Source: Hoeflea sp.
Lineage (GTDB): Bacteria; Pseudomonadota; Alphaproteobacteria; Rhizobiales; Rhizobiaceae
Length of the DNA stretch: 64,000 nucleotides
Reading direction: 5' to 3'
Assembly (NCBI GenBank): GCA_020637795.1
Contig: JACKJT010000001.1
Span: forward strand, 1,798,001-1,862,000
Shown: positions 9,155-17,504 of the stretch, piece by piece
Position numbering within the stretch: position 1 is the stretch's first letter
Layout: each line of letters starts with the position of its first letter
Notes under the pieces: generated by a model
Seen by the model: the letters and a program-made list of their open reading frames with translations, nothing else
What the model was told of the DNA's origin: nothing
The model's database searches: none
Program-made: the position numbers and the translations under genes

Positions 9155-10207
9155 TCACGGCACTGTCACCGTCTGGCCCGACAATGCTGAGCGCTGCACG
9201 GCATCGATGACCTCAAGGGTTTTCAGTCCTTCCCGGGCCGAAACTAGCGGCGACTCCTCGCCGCGGATGACGCGCGCGAACTGGGCGATCTGTCGGGTCA
9301 GCGGATCCTGGTGGGCGACCGGATAACGGGTCGCCGATATCGGCTCCCACCAGCTTCTGGCGCCCGGGTTGGTCCAGACTTTCAAATTGGGCAGCTCCAT
9401 CGAGCCATGGGTGCCGCCAATGAAGTAGCAGGACTGGCCGGTGGGCGGATAGGCGGGATTTTCCGACGCGGTCAGCTCCCAGCTCCACGGCGCAACGATC
9501 GTATCCGACAGGCTGAATGTGCCGAGAGCGCCGTTTTCAAAGCGGAAGACGAGCGCCGCGGTTTCCTCGACGGCGTGCCCGCGCACCGCGCCGGAAACCA
9601 GCGCCTGAACCGAAACGATCTCGCCGACGAGATGGCGCAACAGGTCGACATCATGGATGAGGTTGAGAAAGATCGGGCCGCCGCCCGGCTGCCGGCGCCA
9701 GTCGGTCTCGAAGTAATCGTCCGGCTTCATCAGCCAGAACATGCCGTGCGCCGCCACCAGCGTTCCGAGCAGCCCGTCCTCGATCTGCTTCCTGGCCGCG
9801 GCAATCAGCGGATTGTGGCGGCGGTGATGCCCCACCAGCAACGGCACGCCGGCGGCCTCTCCGGCGACGACAAGGTCGTGTCCGGCCTGCAGATCGGTCG
9901 CAAGCGGCTTTTCGATCAGGGCCGGGACCCCGGCGGCAACACACTCCAGACCGTTTTCGACATGAAGCTGGTTCGGGGTAGCGAGAACGACCCCGTCGGG
10001 CTTGTTTGCTGCCAAGGCCTCGGCAAGAGACCGATACCATCTGATGCCGCTCAGACCGGCATGATCGCGCGCGGCATCGGACGGATCGATGATCGAATGC
10101 AACGCCGCGCCGGGCGTTGCGGCGATTGCTTCCATGTGCCGCCTGCCGATCAGGCCCGCTCCGGCGACGGCAATCCGCACCGGTCCGGTCACCGCAGGGC
10201 TCCGCAC
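9155..10207 (-). CDS. Gfo/Idh/MocA family oxidoreductase
   Basis: This is a 350-residue NAD(P)-dependent sugar or cyclitol dehydrogenase. The N-terminal Rossmann domain begins with VRIAVAGAGLIGRRHM, and the EKP motif (LIEKPLAT) holds the catalytic lysine. The C-terminal domain includes PGGGPIFLNLIHDVDLLRHL with the conserved D-x-x-x-H-type region. The GTG at 10207 is taken as the start; a second GTG five codons in is possible. It is read with the AroE-like gene downstream (60-base gap) and diverges from the GntR regulator. In this context it may oxidise a quinate, shikimate or inositol-like ring hydroxyl. That substrate is inferred only from neighbours. Confidence 0.85.
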   Translation of the reverse strand: MRSPAVTGPVRIAVAGAGLIGRRHMEAIAATPGAALHSIIDPSDAARDHAGLSGIRWYRSLAEALAANKPDGVVLATPNQLHVENGLECVAAGVPALIEKPLATDLQAGHDLVVAGEAAGVPLLVGHHRRHNPLIAAARKQIEDGLLGTLVAAHGMFWLMKPDDYFETDWRRQPGGGPIFLNLIHDVDLLRHLVGEIVSVQALVSGAVRGHAVEETAALVFRFENGALGTFSLSDTIVAPWSWELTASENPAYPPTGQSCYFIGGTHGSMELPNLKVWTNPGARSWWEPISATRYPVAHQDPLTRQIAQFARVIRGEESPLVSAREGLKTLEVIDAVQRSALSGQTVTVP

Positions 10208-10398
10208 GCCCGCGCCGTTACGGCAATGCCGACATGCATCATGATGCAGCTACGATGAAACACAGTCTATTCCCCAACTGCCGAGCGAAAGGATTGCATC
10301 GAGATCAGGTTTTGATTGCCCCGATCCTAAATTGCCTATATTGTCTCTTATGTCCTATATTCTCTCGAGCAGTCAAGACGAACCCCGGAGGTGACAGC
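10208..10398. promoter_or_regulatory. Divergent promoter region between oxidoreductase and GntR regulator
   Basis: This 191-base AT-richer gap separates two genes transcribed away from each other. The stretch 10335-10372 is distinctly AT-rich (ATTGCCTATATTGTCTCTTATG) and ends 27 bases before the GGAGGTGA ribosome site of the regulator. It should contain both promoters and probably the regulator's own operator. I could not define a clean palindrome. Confidence 0.5.
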
Positions 10399-11079
10399 GT
10401 GATTGAAGCGGCAGATCACGACACGATCGGCGACAGCGCCTACCGCAACATCAGGAACGACATCATATTCGGCCAGTTGCGGCCGAGCGAGAAACTGCGG
10501 CTTGAACCGTTGCGCAAGCGCTACAATGTCAGCGTGACCACGCTGCGGGAGATCCTCAACCGCTTGACGTCGGACGGGCTTGTCGTCGCCGAAGGGCAGA
10601 AAGGCTTCGAGGTTGCCAGCGTCTCGGACGCCAATCTCTGGGAAGTGGCGGAGTTGCGGCTGCTGGTCGAGGGGCATGCCATCGCCCGGTCGTTCGAGCA
10701 TGGCGATCTCGACTGGGAAGCGCAGGTGGTGGCCGCACACCACAAGCTGCACCGCCTCGAAGACCGGATGATCGCCGGCGACATGACGGCGCGGGAGGAC
10801 TGGAAGAGGGCGGACTGGGGTTTTCACCGCGCGCTCATCACCGGATGCGGATCCGAGACGCTGATGGACCTGCACGAGCAATTGTTCGACAAGTATCTGC
10901 GCTACCAGATGCTGACGCTGGCCTTCAGAGGCGAAAACGCGGCGCGCGAACATGCGGAACTGCTGGAAGCAGCCTTCGCGCGGGACGTGAAGCGGGCCTC
11001 GGACATCCTGAGCAAGCACATTCTGGGCGGTGTCGAATTCATCGTCAATTCACGCAAGGAGGGTAGTCAGGACCGTTGA
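10399..11079 (+). CDS. GntR family transcriptional regulator, FCD type
   Basis: The protein has 226 residues from the GTG at 10399, which has a near-perfect GGAGGTGA five bases upstream; the upstream in-frame extension would overlap the divergent gene. The N-terminal winged helix (AYRNIRNDIIFGQLRPSEKLRLEPL, then YNVSVTTLREILNRLTSDGLV) is of GntR type. The C-terminal all-helical FCD ligand domain has the metal-ligand pattern around HRALITGCG and the late SKHI histidine. It most likely represses the adjacent TRAP/quinate genes and is released by a pathway metabolite, by analogy with other FCD regulators beside catabolic operons. Confidence 0.88.
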   Translation: MIEAADHDTIGDSAYRNIRNDIIFGQLRPSEKLRLEPLRKRYNVSVTTLREILNRLTSDGLVVAEGQKGFEVASVSDANLWEVAELRLLVEGHAIARSFEHGDLDWEAQVVAAHHKLHRLEDRMIAGDMTAREDWKRADWGFHRALITGCGSETLMDLHEQLFDKYLRYQMLTLAFRGENAAREHAELLEAAFARDVKRASDILSKHILGGVEFIVNSRKEGSQDR

Positions 11080-11210
11080 GCAGTCCTGCAGAACCAGAAA
11101 TATCCTACGAAACTGATTATGTATGTTGAAATGACCCGTACTTTGTGACAGGTTTTTGTCAAATCCGTCAGGGCGAGACGCCAGCGGATTGTCATTGGGA
11201 GGAGAAAACC

Positions 11211-12215
11211 ATGAATAGCATTACCCGCCGCATGCTGCTTGCATGCGCAGTTTCCGTCGCAGCCGCCGGCTTCGTGCCCGCAAGCCATGCCGCGGACAAG
11301 ATCACCCTGAGAATGTCGACCCCGGCATCGGAAACCGACCAGCGTTCGGTTGCGCTGGCAGAGGTCTTTGCGCCGGCGGTGGCGGACTTCGCCACCTATC
11401 AGCCGCACTACAACGGCTCGCTGATCGCACAGGGCAGCGAACTGGAAGCCATCGCCTCGGGCGACCTGGAAATGTCGATCGCCTCGGCCCAGGAACTGGC
11501 GACCTTCTTCCCGGAATTCTCGATCTTCGCCACCGGCTACGTTCACCAGAACGCCGCCCACCAGGTCGCGGTCTTCAACGACCCGCTGATGGACCCGTTC
11601 AAGCAGAAGGTCGAGGACGAGCTGGGCGTGAAGCTCCTGTCGGTGATGTATCTCGGCCGCCGCAACGTCAACCTGCGCCAGAGCAAGGACGAACTGACGG
11701 TGATGACGCCGGCGGACCTGGCTGGAGTCAACCTGCGCATGCCGGGTTCGGATGCATGGCAGTTCCTCGGCAAGGCGCTCGGCGCCAACCCGACGCCGAT
11801 GGCCTTCACCGAAATCTACACCGCGCTTTCGACCGGTTCGGTCGACGGCCAGGACAACCCGCTGCCGACCGTGGTCGACGCCAAGTTCTACGAAGTCACC
11901 AAGCAGGTGGTCCTCACCTCGCACCTGGTCGACCTCAACTACATCGCCTTCTCCAAGGCCGTGTGGGACAAGCTGACGCCGGAGCAGCAGGCAACGGTGC
12001 AGAAGGCCGCCGACGATGCCGCCGAAAGCGGCCGCCAGGCGCAGCTGAAGAAGGAAGAGGACCTGGTGGCATTCCTTCGCGAGAAGGGCATGGACATCTA
12101 CGAGCCCGACCTCAATGCCTTCCGGACCCACGTCCAGGCGCAGTATGTCGGCTCGGAATTCGCCAAGAGCTGGCCCGAAGGCGTCCTCGACAAGATCAAC
12201 GCGCTCGGCAACTGA
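11211..12215 (+). CDS. dctP: TRAP transporter substrate-binding protein DctP
   Basis: This 334-residue periplasmic binding protein starts at an ATG with GGGAGGAG upstream. A signal peptide covers about residues 1-27 (RRMLLACAVSVAAAGFVPASHA, cleavage after AHA-A). The mature part is a DctP-type carboxylate binder, including the conserved NLRMPGSDAW arginine region and the ALSTGSVDGQDNPL stretch typical of the family. It heads a P-Q-M operon with the quinate-pathway enzyme as the last gene. The ligand is therefore probably quinate, shikimate or dehydroshikimate, by context. The upstream 131 bases likely hold the promoter controlled by the GntR protein. Confidence 0.93.
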   Translation: MNSITRRMLLACAVSVAAAGFVPASHAADKITLRMSTPASETDQRSVALAEVFAPAVADFATYQPHYNGSLIAQGSELEAIASGDLEMSIASAQELATFFPEFSIFATGYVHQNAAHQVAVFNDPLMDPFKQKVEDELGVKLLSVMYLGRRNVNLRQSKDELTVMTPADLAGVNLRMPGSDAWQFLGKALGANPTPMAFTEIYTALSTGSVDGQDNPLPTVVDAKFYEVTKQVVLTSHLVDLNYIAFSKAVWDKLTPEQQATVQKAADDAAESGRQAQLKKEEDLVAFLREKGMDIYEPDLNAFRTHVQAQYVGSEFAKSWPEGVLDKINALGN

Positions 12216-12252
12216 TCTTCCGATCCGAGCCTGAAGCCACGGAGACCCTGAC

Positions 12253-12816
12253 ATGAAGACACTCGTCAAGTGGTTCCTCCGTGGCACCGAATTCGTGGCG
12301 GCCATGATGATGGCCGCCATGTTCCTGACCTTCATCCTGCAGATCGCCGTGCGCTATTCAGCGAAACTCGACTGGCTGGCCAAGGCCTTTCCGATCCTCG
12401 ACCCCAGCCGATACGGCTGGACGCTGGAATTCTGCCTGGCGCTGTGGGTCTGGATCGTGTTCTGGGGAGCGGCCTTCGTGGTGCGCGAACGCGATCACGT
12501 CACCTTCGACATCATCTACGGGCATGTGAGCCCGAAGGCGCGCAGATGGTTTGCGATCATCGGCGGCGCCGCCGTTTGCGCCGGACTGTTGTGGTCGGTG
12601 GAGCCGACCTGGTCGAAGTTCTTCATCCTGCGGCTGAAGAAGACGGCAACGCTCGACAATCTGCTCGGCGACTGGATCCGGATGCGAGATATTTACTCGG
12701 TCTACATGCTGTTCCTGATCGTGGTGTCGTTGCGCTACGGCTGGCGGGCGATCAACGCGTTCCGCCATGGCGCCGATATCGACCAGCCGGGCCATGACGG
12801 AGCCGTAAAGCCATGA
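12253..12816 (+). CDS. dctQ: TRAP transporter small permease DctQ
   Basis: This is a 187-residue inner-membrane protein with four predicted transmembrane helices (about 16-36, 58-78, 96-116, 145-165). It has the family pattern FCLALWVWIVFWGAAFVVRERDHVTFD between helices two and three. It pairs with the large permease, whose start overlaps its stop by four bases (ATGA). It is slightly longer than many DctQ proteins because of an extra segment between helices one and two. Together with DctP and DctM it makes a sodium-driven uptake system. Confidence 0.92.
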   Translation: MKTLVKWFLRGTEFVAAMMMAAMFLTFILQIAVRYSAKLDWLAKAFPILDPSRYGWTLEFCLALWVWIVFWGAAFVVRERDHVTFDIIYGHVSPKARRWFAIIGGAAVCAGLLWSVEPTWSKFFILRLKKTATLDNLLGDWIRMRDIYSVYMLFLIVVSLRYGWRAINAFRHGADIDQPGHDGAVKP

Positions 12817-14108
12817 CGATTCCGTTCGCGCTCTGCCTGCTGACGCTTTTCTTTCTCGCCGGCATCGGGCTTCCGGTGGCCTATTCCATCCTGATCTCGG
12901 CCTTCGTCTATCTCGGCGTCAACGGCCAGGGCATCGGCATTGCCGGCAAGGTGCTGATGGACGGGCTCTACCAGAGCTTCATCCTGCTTGCCGTGCCGCT
13001 GTTCATCGTCGCCGCCAACATCATGAATGCCGGCACCATCTCCGAGCGGCTGCTGCAGTTCTGCGTGGCGGCGGTGGGCCGGTTCCGCGGCGGGCTCGGC
13101 CACGTCAACATCGTCGCCTCGCTGATCTTCTCGGGCATGTCCGGCTCGGCCGTCGCCGACGCCGCCGGGATCGGCAAGATCATCATCGGCATGATGACGA
13201 AGAGCGGTCACTACACGCGCGGCTACGCCGCAGCGATCACCGCTGCCTCGGCGACGATCGGGCCGATCATCCCTCCCTCGATCCCGATGGTGCTCTACGC
13301 GCTCGTCTCCAACACCTCGATCGGGTACCTGTTTTTGGGCGGCATTGTCCCCGGGCTGCTGATGGGAGCGGTGCTGATGGTGATGAACACCATCATCTCC
13401 ACCCGGCGGCAATTCGCCATCGAGGAGCCTGTTCCGCTGCGCGACCTGCCCCGGCACACGGCCAACGCCTTTCCGGCGCTGCTGATGCCGGCGATCCTGC
13501 TCTACGGCATCTATGGAGGCGTCACCACGCCGACGGAAGCCGCCGCGGTGGCCGCGGCCTATGCGCTGCTGCTCGCGGGCCTGTTCTACCGGGCGCTGTC
13601 GCTGCACGCGCTCTATGGAATTCTTGTGGAGAGCGCCCGCTCGTCGGCAGCCGTCGGGCTGGTGATCGGCGGCGCGCTGATCCTCAACTACGTGGTTGCA
13701 TCCGAGAACATCCCGAACCTGGTGGCCCAGTCGCTGGTGGGGCTGGACGTGTCTCCGCTGACCTTCCTGATCGGCGTCAACATCCTGTTCCTGCTGCTCG
13801 GCTGCGTGCTCGACGCCACGACGATCATCCTGGTCATCATCCCGCTGTTCCTGCCGGCCTGCAGCGAGCTGGGGATCGACCTCGTCCATTTCGGCGTCGT
13901 CGCCGTGGTCAATTGCATGATCGGGCTGATCACGCCGCCCTACGGCATCCTGCTGTTCGTCATCAATGCGGTGACGCGGATCCCGCTGCGCGAGATCATC
14001 GGCGAGATCTGGGCATTTCTGGCGGTTCTGATCCTGGCGCTTGCCGCGTTGATCCTGTTTCCCGGAATCGTGCTGTGGCTGCCGCGGATGTTCGGATATC
14101 CGGGATGA
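12813..14108 (+). CDS. dctM: TRAP transporter large permease DctM
   Basis: This 431-residue polytopic membrane protein has about twelve hydrophobic segments and the DctM hallmarks MSGSAVADAAGIG and ITAASATIGPIIPPSIPMVLY. It forms the translocation channel and is driven by sodium with its DctP and DctQ partners. Its start overlaps dctQ and its stop overlaps the start of the dehydratase fusion gene (ATGA), so the four genes are tightly coupled in translation. Confidence 0.95.
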   Translation: MTIPFALCLLTLFFLAGIGLPVAYSILISAFVYLGVNGQGIGIAGKVLMDGLYQSFILLAVPLFIVAANIMNAGTISERLLQFCVAAVGRFRGGLGHVNIVASLIFSGMSGSAVADAAGIGKIIIGMMTKSGHYTRGYAAAITAASATIGPIIPPSIPMVLYALVSNTSIGYLFLGGIVPGLLMGAVLMVMNTIISTRRQFAIEEPVPLRDLPRHTANAFPALLMPAILLYGIYGGVTTPTEAAAVAAAYALLLAGLFYRALSLHALYGILVESARSSAAVGLVIGGALILNYVVASENIPNLVAQSLVGLDVSPLTFLIGVNILFLLLGCVLDATTIILVIIPLFLPACSELGIDLVHFGVVAVVNCMIGLITPPYGILLFVINAVTRIPLREIIGEIWAFLAVLILALAALILFPGIVLWLPRMFGYPG

Positions 14109-15997
14109 AGACCGCGATCGCCACCGTCTCGATTGCCGGGGATCTCAGCGAGAAGCTCGCGGCGATCGCGGCGGCGGGGTTCGACGGGGTCGAGATCTTC
14201 GAGAACGACTTTCTTGCCTATGACGGCAGCCCGCGCGACGTCGGGCAGATGGTGCGCGATTTCGGGCTGGAGATCTCGCTGTTCCAGCCGTTCCGCGATT
14301 TCGAAGGCATGCCCGAGCCGCAGCGGTCCAAGGCGTTCGACCGTGCGGAACGCAAGTTCGACCTGATGGGCGAACTCGGCGCGGACCTGGTGCTGGTCTG
14401 CTCGAATGTCTCGCCCGTTTCGCTTGGCGGCATCGACCGGGCAGCGCAGGATTTCCGCGAGCTCGGCGAACGCGCCGCCAGGCACGGCATCCGCGTGGGC
14501 TACGAGGCTCTCGCCTGGGGCCGCCACGTCAACGATCACCGCGATGCGTGGGAGATCGTGCGCCGGGCCGATCACCCCAATGTCGGCCTCATCGTCGATT
14601 CGTTCCACACGCTGGCCCGCAAGATCGATCCCGACACGATCCGCTCGATCCCCGGCGACAAGATCTTCTTCGTGCAGCTCGCCGACGCGCCGAAGATCGA
14701 CATGGACCTGCTCTACTGGAGCCGGCATTTCCGCAACATGCCGGGCGAGGGCGATCTCGATGTCTACGGTTTCATGCGAGCCGTCGCCGCTACCGGCTAC
14801 AACGGCACGCTGTCGCTCGAAATCTTCAACGACCAGTTCCGCGGCGGCTCGCCGAAATTCATCTCGGTCGACGGCCACCGCTCGCTGGTCTACCTGATGG
14901 ACCGGGTGCGGCGCAGCGAGCCCGACATCAGGATCGAGTGCCCGGAGATGCCCGACCGGATCGCCGTCAACGGCGTCGAATTCGTCGAGTTCGCCGCCGA
15001 CGAGGAGGAAGCCAGGGAACTCGGCCGCCTGCTCAGCACGCTCGGCTTCACCCGGGCGCTCCGGCATGTCTCCAAGGATGTAGAGCTGTGGCGGCAAGGG
15101 AACATCAACATCGTCATCAACACCGAGCGGGATGGCTTCGCCTACGCCTCGCACGTCGTCCACGGCATGAATGTCTGCGACATCGGCCTGAAGGTGGAGG
15201 ACGCGGCTGCCACCGTGGAGCGGGCAAGGGCGCTGAATGCCGAGCCGTTCGAGCAGCCCGTCGGACCGGGCGAGTTGAAGATCCCGGCGATCCGCAGCCT
15301 GGGCGGCGGGCTCATTCATTTCATCGACGAGCACAGCGACCTGGCACGCGTCTGGGATATCGAGTTCCGCCCGGTTTCAGACCAGCAAGCGGCCAACGGC
15401 GTCGGGCTGACACGGATCGACCATGTCGCCCAGACCATGAACTACGAGGAGATGCTGACCTCGCTTCTGTTCTACACCTCGATCTTCCAGACGTCGAAAA
15501 CCCCGATGGTCGACGTGGTGGATCCCGCCGGGCTGGTGCGCAGCCAGGCGATCGAGAACGAGGCGGGCACGCTCCGGATCACACTCAACGGTGCGGAAAA
15601 CCGCCGCACGCTGGCCGGACATTTCATCGCCGAGCGCTTCGGTTCGGCCGTGCAGCACCTGGCATTTGCGACCGACGACATCTTCGCCACTGCCGCAGCG
15701 CTTGTCGGCAACGGTTTCGAGCCGCTTGCGATCTCCGCCAACTATTATGACGACCTCGCCGCCCGCTTCGACCTCGAGCAGGATTTCGTGGACCGGCTGC
15801 AGGCCTCGCACATCCTCTATGACCGGGACGAACAGGGCGAATATTTCCAGCTCTACAGCCCCGGATTCGGAGAGGGCTTCTTCTTCGAGATCGTCGAGCG
15901 GCGTGGCGGCTATGGCGGATATGGCGCGCCCAATGCTCAGTTCCGGATCGCCGCGCAGAAGCGGCGGATGCGGCCCAAGGGCATGCCCAGGAGCTAG
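14105..15997 (+). CDS. quiC: Fused 3-dehydroshikimate dehydratase / HPPD-like protein (QuiC type)
   Basis: This is a 630-residue two-domain protein. Residues about 1-280 form a TIM-barrel sugar-isomerase-like domain that in QuiC converts 3-dehydroshikimate to protocatechuate. Metal-ligand regions are visible in GYEALAWG, LIVDSFHT, FFVQLAD and LSLEIFND. Residues about 290-620 form a vicinal oxygen chelate domain like 4-hydroxyphenylpyruvate dioxygenase, with metal ligands in TRIDHVAQTM, AVQHLAFATDD and FFFEIVERR. The start ATG at 14105 overlaps the dctM stop. Both domains keep their ligands, so both look competent. The activity of the second domain in such fusions is not settled to my knowledge. 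The product would feed the protocatechuate branch of the beta-ketoadipate pathway. Confidence 0.88.
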   Translation: MKTAIATVSIAGDLSEKLAAIAAAGFDGVEIFENDFLAYDGSPRDVGQMVRDFGLEISLFQPFRDFEGMPEPQRSKAFDRAERKFDLMGELGADLVLVCSNVSPVSLGGIDRAAQDFRELGERAARHGIRVGYEALAWGRHVNDHRDAWEIVRRADHPNVGLIVDSFHTLARKIDPDTIRSIPGDKIFFVQLADAPKIDMDLLYWSRHFRNMPGEGDLDVYGFMRAVAATGYNGTLSLEIFNDQFRGGSPKFISVDGHRSLVYLMDRVRRSEPDIRIECPEMPDRIAVNGVEFVEFAADEEEARELGRLLSTLGFTRALRHVSKDVELWRQGNINIVINTERDGFAYASHVVHGMNVCDIGLKVEDAAATVERARALNAEPFEQPVGPGELKIPAIRSLGGGLIHFIDEHSDLARVWDIEFRPVSDQQAANGVGLTRIDHVAQTMNYEEMLTSLLFYTSIFQTSKTPMVDVVDPAGLVRSQAIENEAGTLRITLNGAENRRTLAGHFIAERFGSAVQHLAFATDDIFATAAALVGNGFEPLAISANYYDDLAARFDLEQDFVDRLQASHILYDRDEQGEYFQLYSPGFGEGFFFEIVERRGGYGGYGAPNAQFRIAAQKRRMRPKGMPRS

Positions 15998-16022
15998 GGA
16001 CGGACCGCGCGTCTCAATATGG

Positions 16023-17435
16023 TCAGGCGGAGGTCTGCCTGATCCGCTCGATGGCCCTGGCAATCACTTCGTGCGCCAATGCTTCGGTCTTCGCCTCGCT
16101 GTAGACCCGCATTTCCGGGGCATTGCCGGAGGGCCTGAGATGCACGATGTCCCCGTTTTCGAACGTGATCCGCAGCCCGTCGGTGAGATCCAGTTGCGAT
16201 ATTGTCCCGAAAGGGGCGAAGAAATCGGTCCGCGCCGCCTCGTCCCCTGAAAGGCGGGCGACAAGGGCCTGGCTTTCGGCGGTCGGGAAGTTCTCGATCC
16301 GGTCGCTGGCGGCGACCGGAAGACCGAGACCGGCGACGTGGGCCGAAAGCGTCTGCCCGGCGGTGCGCGCGGCGGCAAAGGCTGAGAGGATCGGCAGGAC
16401 GCTGTCGCGGGTCGGCAAGGGCGCGAGGTCGGCAGTCCCGGCGCTGATCCGGTTGCCGGTCAGCACGCCGCCATTGGCTTCAAAGCCGATGACGCAGTGC
16501 CGGCCTTTCGCGATGGCTTCGCTCATCCCGGCAATGACGAAAGGCGAGCCTACCCTGGTGCGGGACACTTCCGCCGGACAGCTTCTCTCGATGCCCGAAT
16601 TGGAGGTCACGGGGGTGACGACGGCATCGGCACCGAGATAGCGGGCGACAATCAGACCCAGCGCGTCGCCCCGGAGCACCTGCCCCGTCTCGTCAACCAC
16701 CAGCGGCCGGTCGCCGTCGCCGTCGGCGGAGACCAGTCCGTCAAGCGCTTCGGACCTTACCCAGCCCGCAGCGAGCGCCCGTGTCTCCCCGGAGACCGCC
16801 TCGGTGTCGACCGGGATGAAGACGTTCGATTTGCCAAGCCGGATGATTTCGGCACCGGCCTCCTTGAGAATGACGGCCAAAGCATCACTCGCCGCGGAAC
16901 TGTGTTCATAAAGGCCGATGCGGAGACCGGAGAGACCGCCGTCAGGGACAAAACCGCGGTAGCGTTCGATGAAGCCCGCATTGGCTTCGGAAGAGCGGTC
17001 GCGCATGACTTTCCCGGCCGGCGGGGCGCCCGCGCAGTCGGGCGCCAGGCGGGCGATTGCCGCTTCATAGGTCTTGTCGATCTCGCCATCGGGCCGGTAG
17101 AACTTGACCCCGTTGCGATCGTCGGGGATGTGCGAGCCGGTGATCATCAGCGCCGCGGCCCGCTCACCCATGGCGTGAAGCGCCAGCGCCGGGGTCGGCA
17201 GCACGCCGCAATCCACCGGTTCCAGCCCTTCGGCAAACAGGGCCGCGGCGCATTGGGCCGCGATCTCCGGGCTTGAGGCGCGCATGTCGCGGCCGATGAA
17301 GACCGGCGATCCTGCGGCCGCCATGCCGGTCTGCCCGAGGTGGCGGGCAAAGGCGCGGGCATGGGCGGCGGCGGTGCCGTCAGTCAGGTCGCCGACGAGG
17401 CCGCGAAGCCCGCTTGTGCCGAATTTCGCAGCCAT
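16023..17435 (-). CDS. Phosphomannomutase/phosphoglucomutase
   Basis: The enzyme has 470 residues from the ATG at 17435, which has GGGAGG upstream. It interconverts hexose 6- and 1-phosphates through a phosphoserine. The four family motifs are present: active serine in MITGSHIPDDRNGVKF, metal loop SADGDGDRP, sugar-binding GFEANGG and phosphate-binding RPSGNAPEMRVY. The loop TGSHIP is typical of phosphomannomutases of this branch. It lies 69 bases after the GDP-mannose pyrophosphorylase gene on the same strand, so the pair supplies mannose-1-phosphate and GDP-mannose for surface polysaccharide. Confidence 0.92.
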   Translation of the reverse strand: MAAKFGTSGLRGLVGDLTDGTAAAHARAFARHLGQTGMAAAGSPVFIGRDMRASSPEIAAQCAAALFAEGLEPVDCGVLPTPALALHAMGERAAALMITGSHIPDDRNGVKFYRPDGEIDKTYEAAIARLAPDCAGAPPAGKVMRDRSSEANAGFIERYRGFVPDGGLSGLRIGLYEHSSAASDALAVILKEAGAEIIRLGKSNVFIPVDTEAVSGETRALAAGWVRSEALDGLVSADGDGDRPLVVDETGQVLRGDALGLIVARYLGADAVVTPVTSNSGIERSCPAEVSRTRVGSPFVIAGMSEAIAKGRHCVIGFEANGGVLTGNRISAGTADLAPLPTRDSVLPILSAFAAARTAGQTLSAHVAGLGLPVAASDRIENFPTAESQALVARLSGDEAARTDFFAPFGTISQLDLTDGLRITFENGDIVHLRPSGNAPEMRVYSEAKTEALAHEVIARAIERIRQTSA

Positions 17436-17504
17436 GTCCGTTTTCCTCCCGTTCGTCCCTTCACCCGGCACGCAAGCCGCCCGCCGGTGCCGCCGCTTTG
17501 CCCC

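Noticed and set aside
13940..15334. 464-codon minus-strand frame opposite the QuiC-type gene
   Set aside because: The plus strand encodes a well-conserved two-domain enzyme; the reverse frame shows no motif and no ribosome site.
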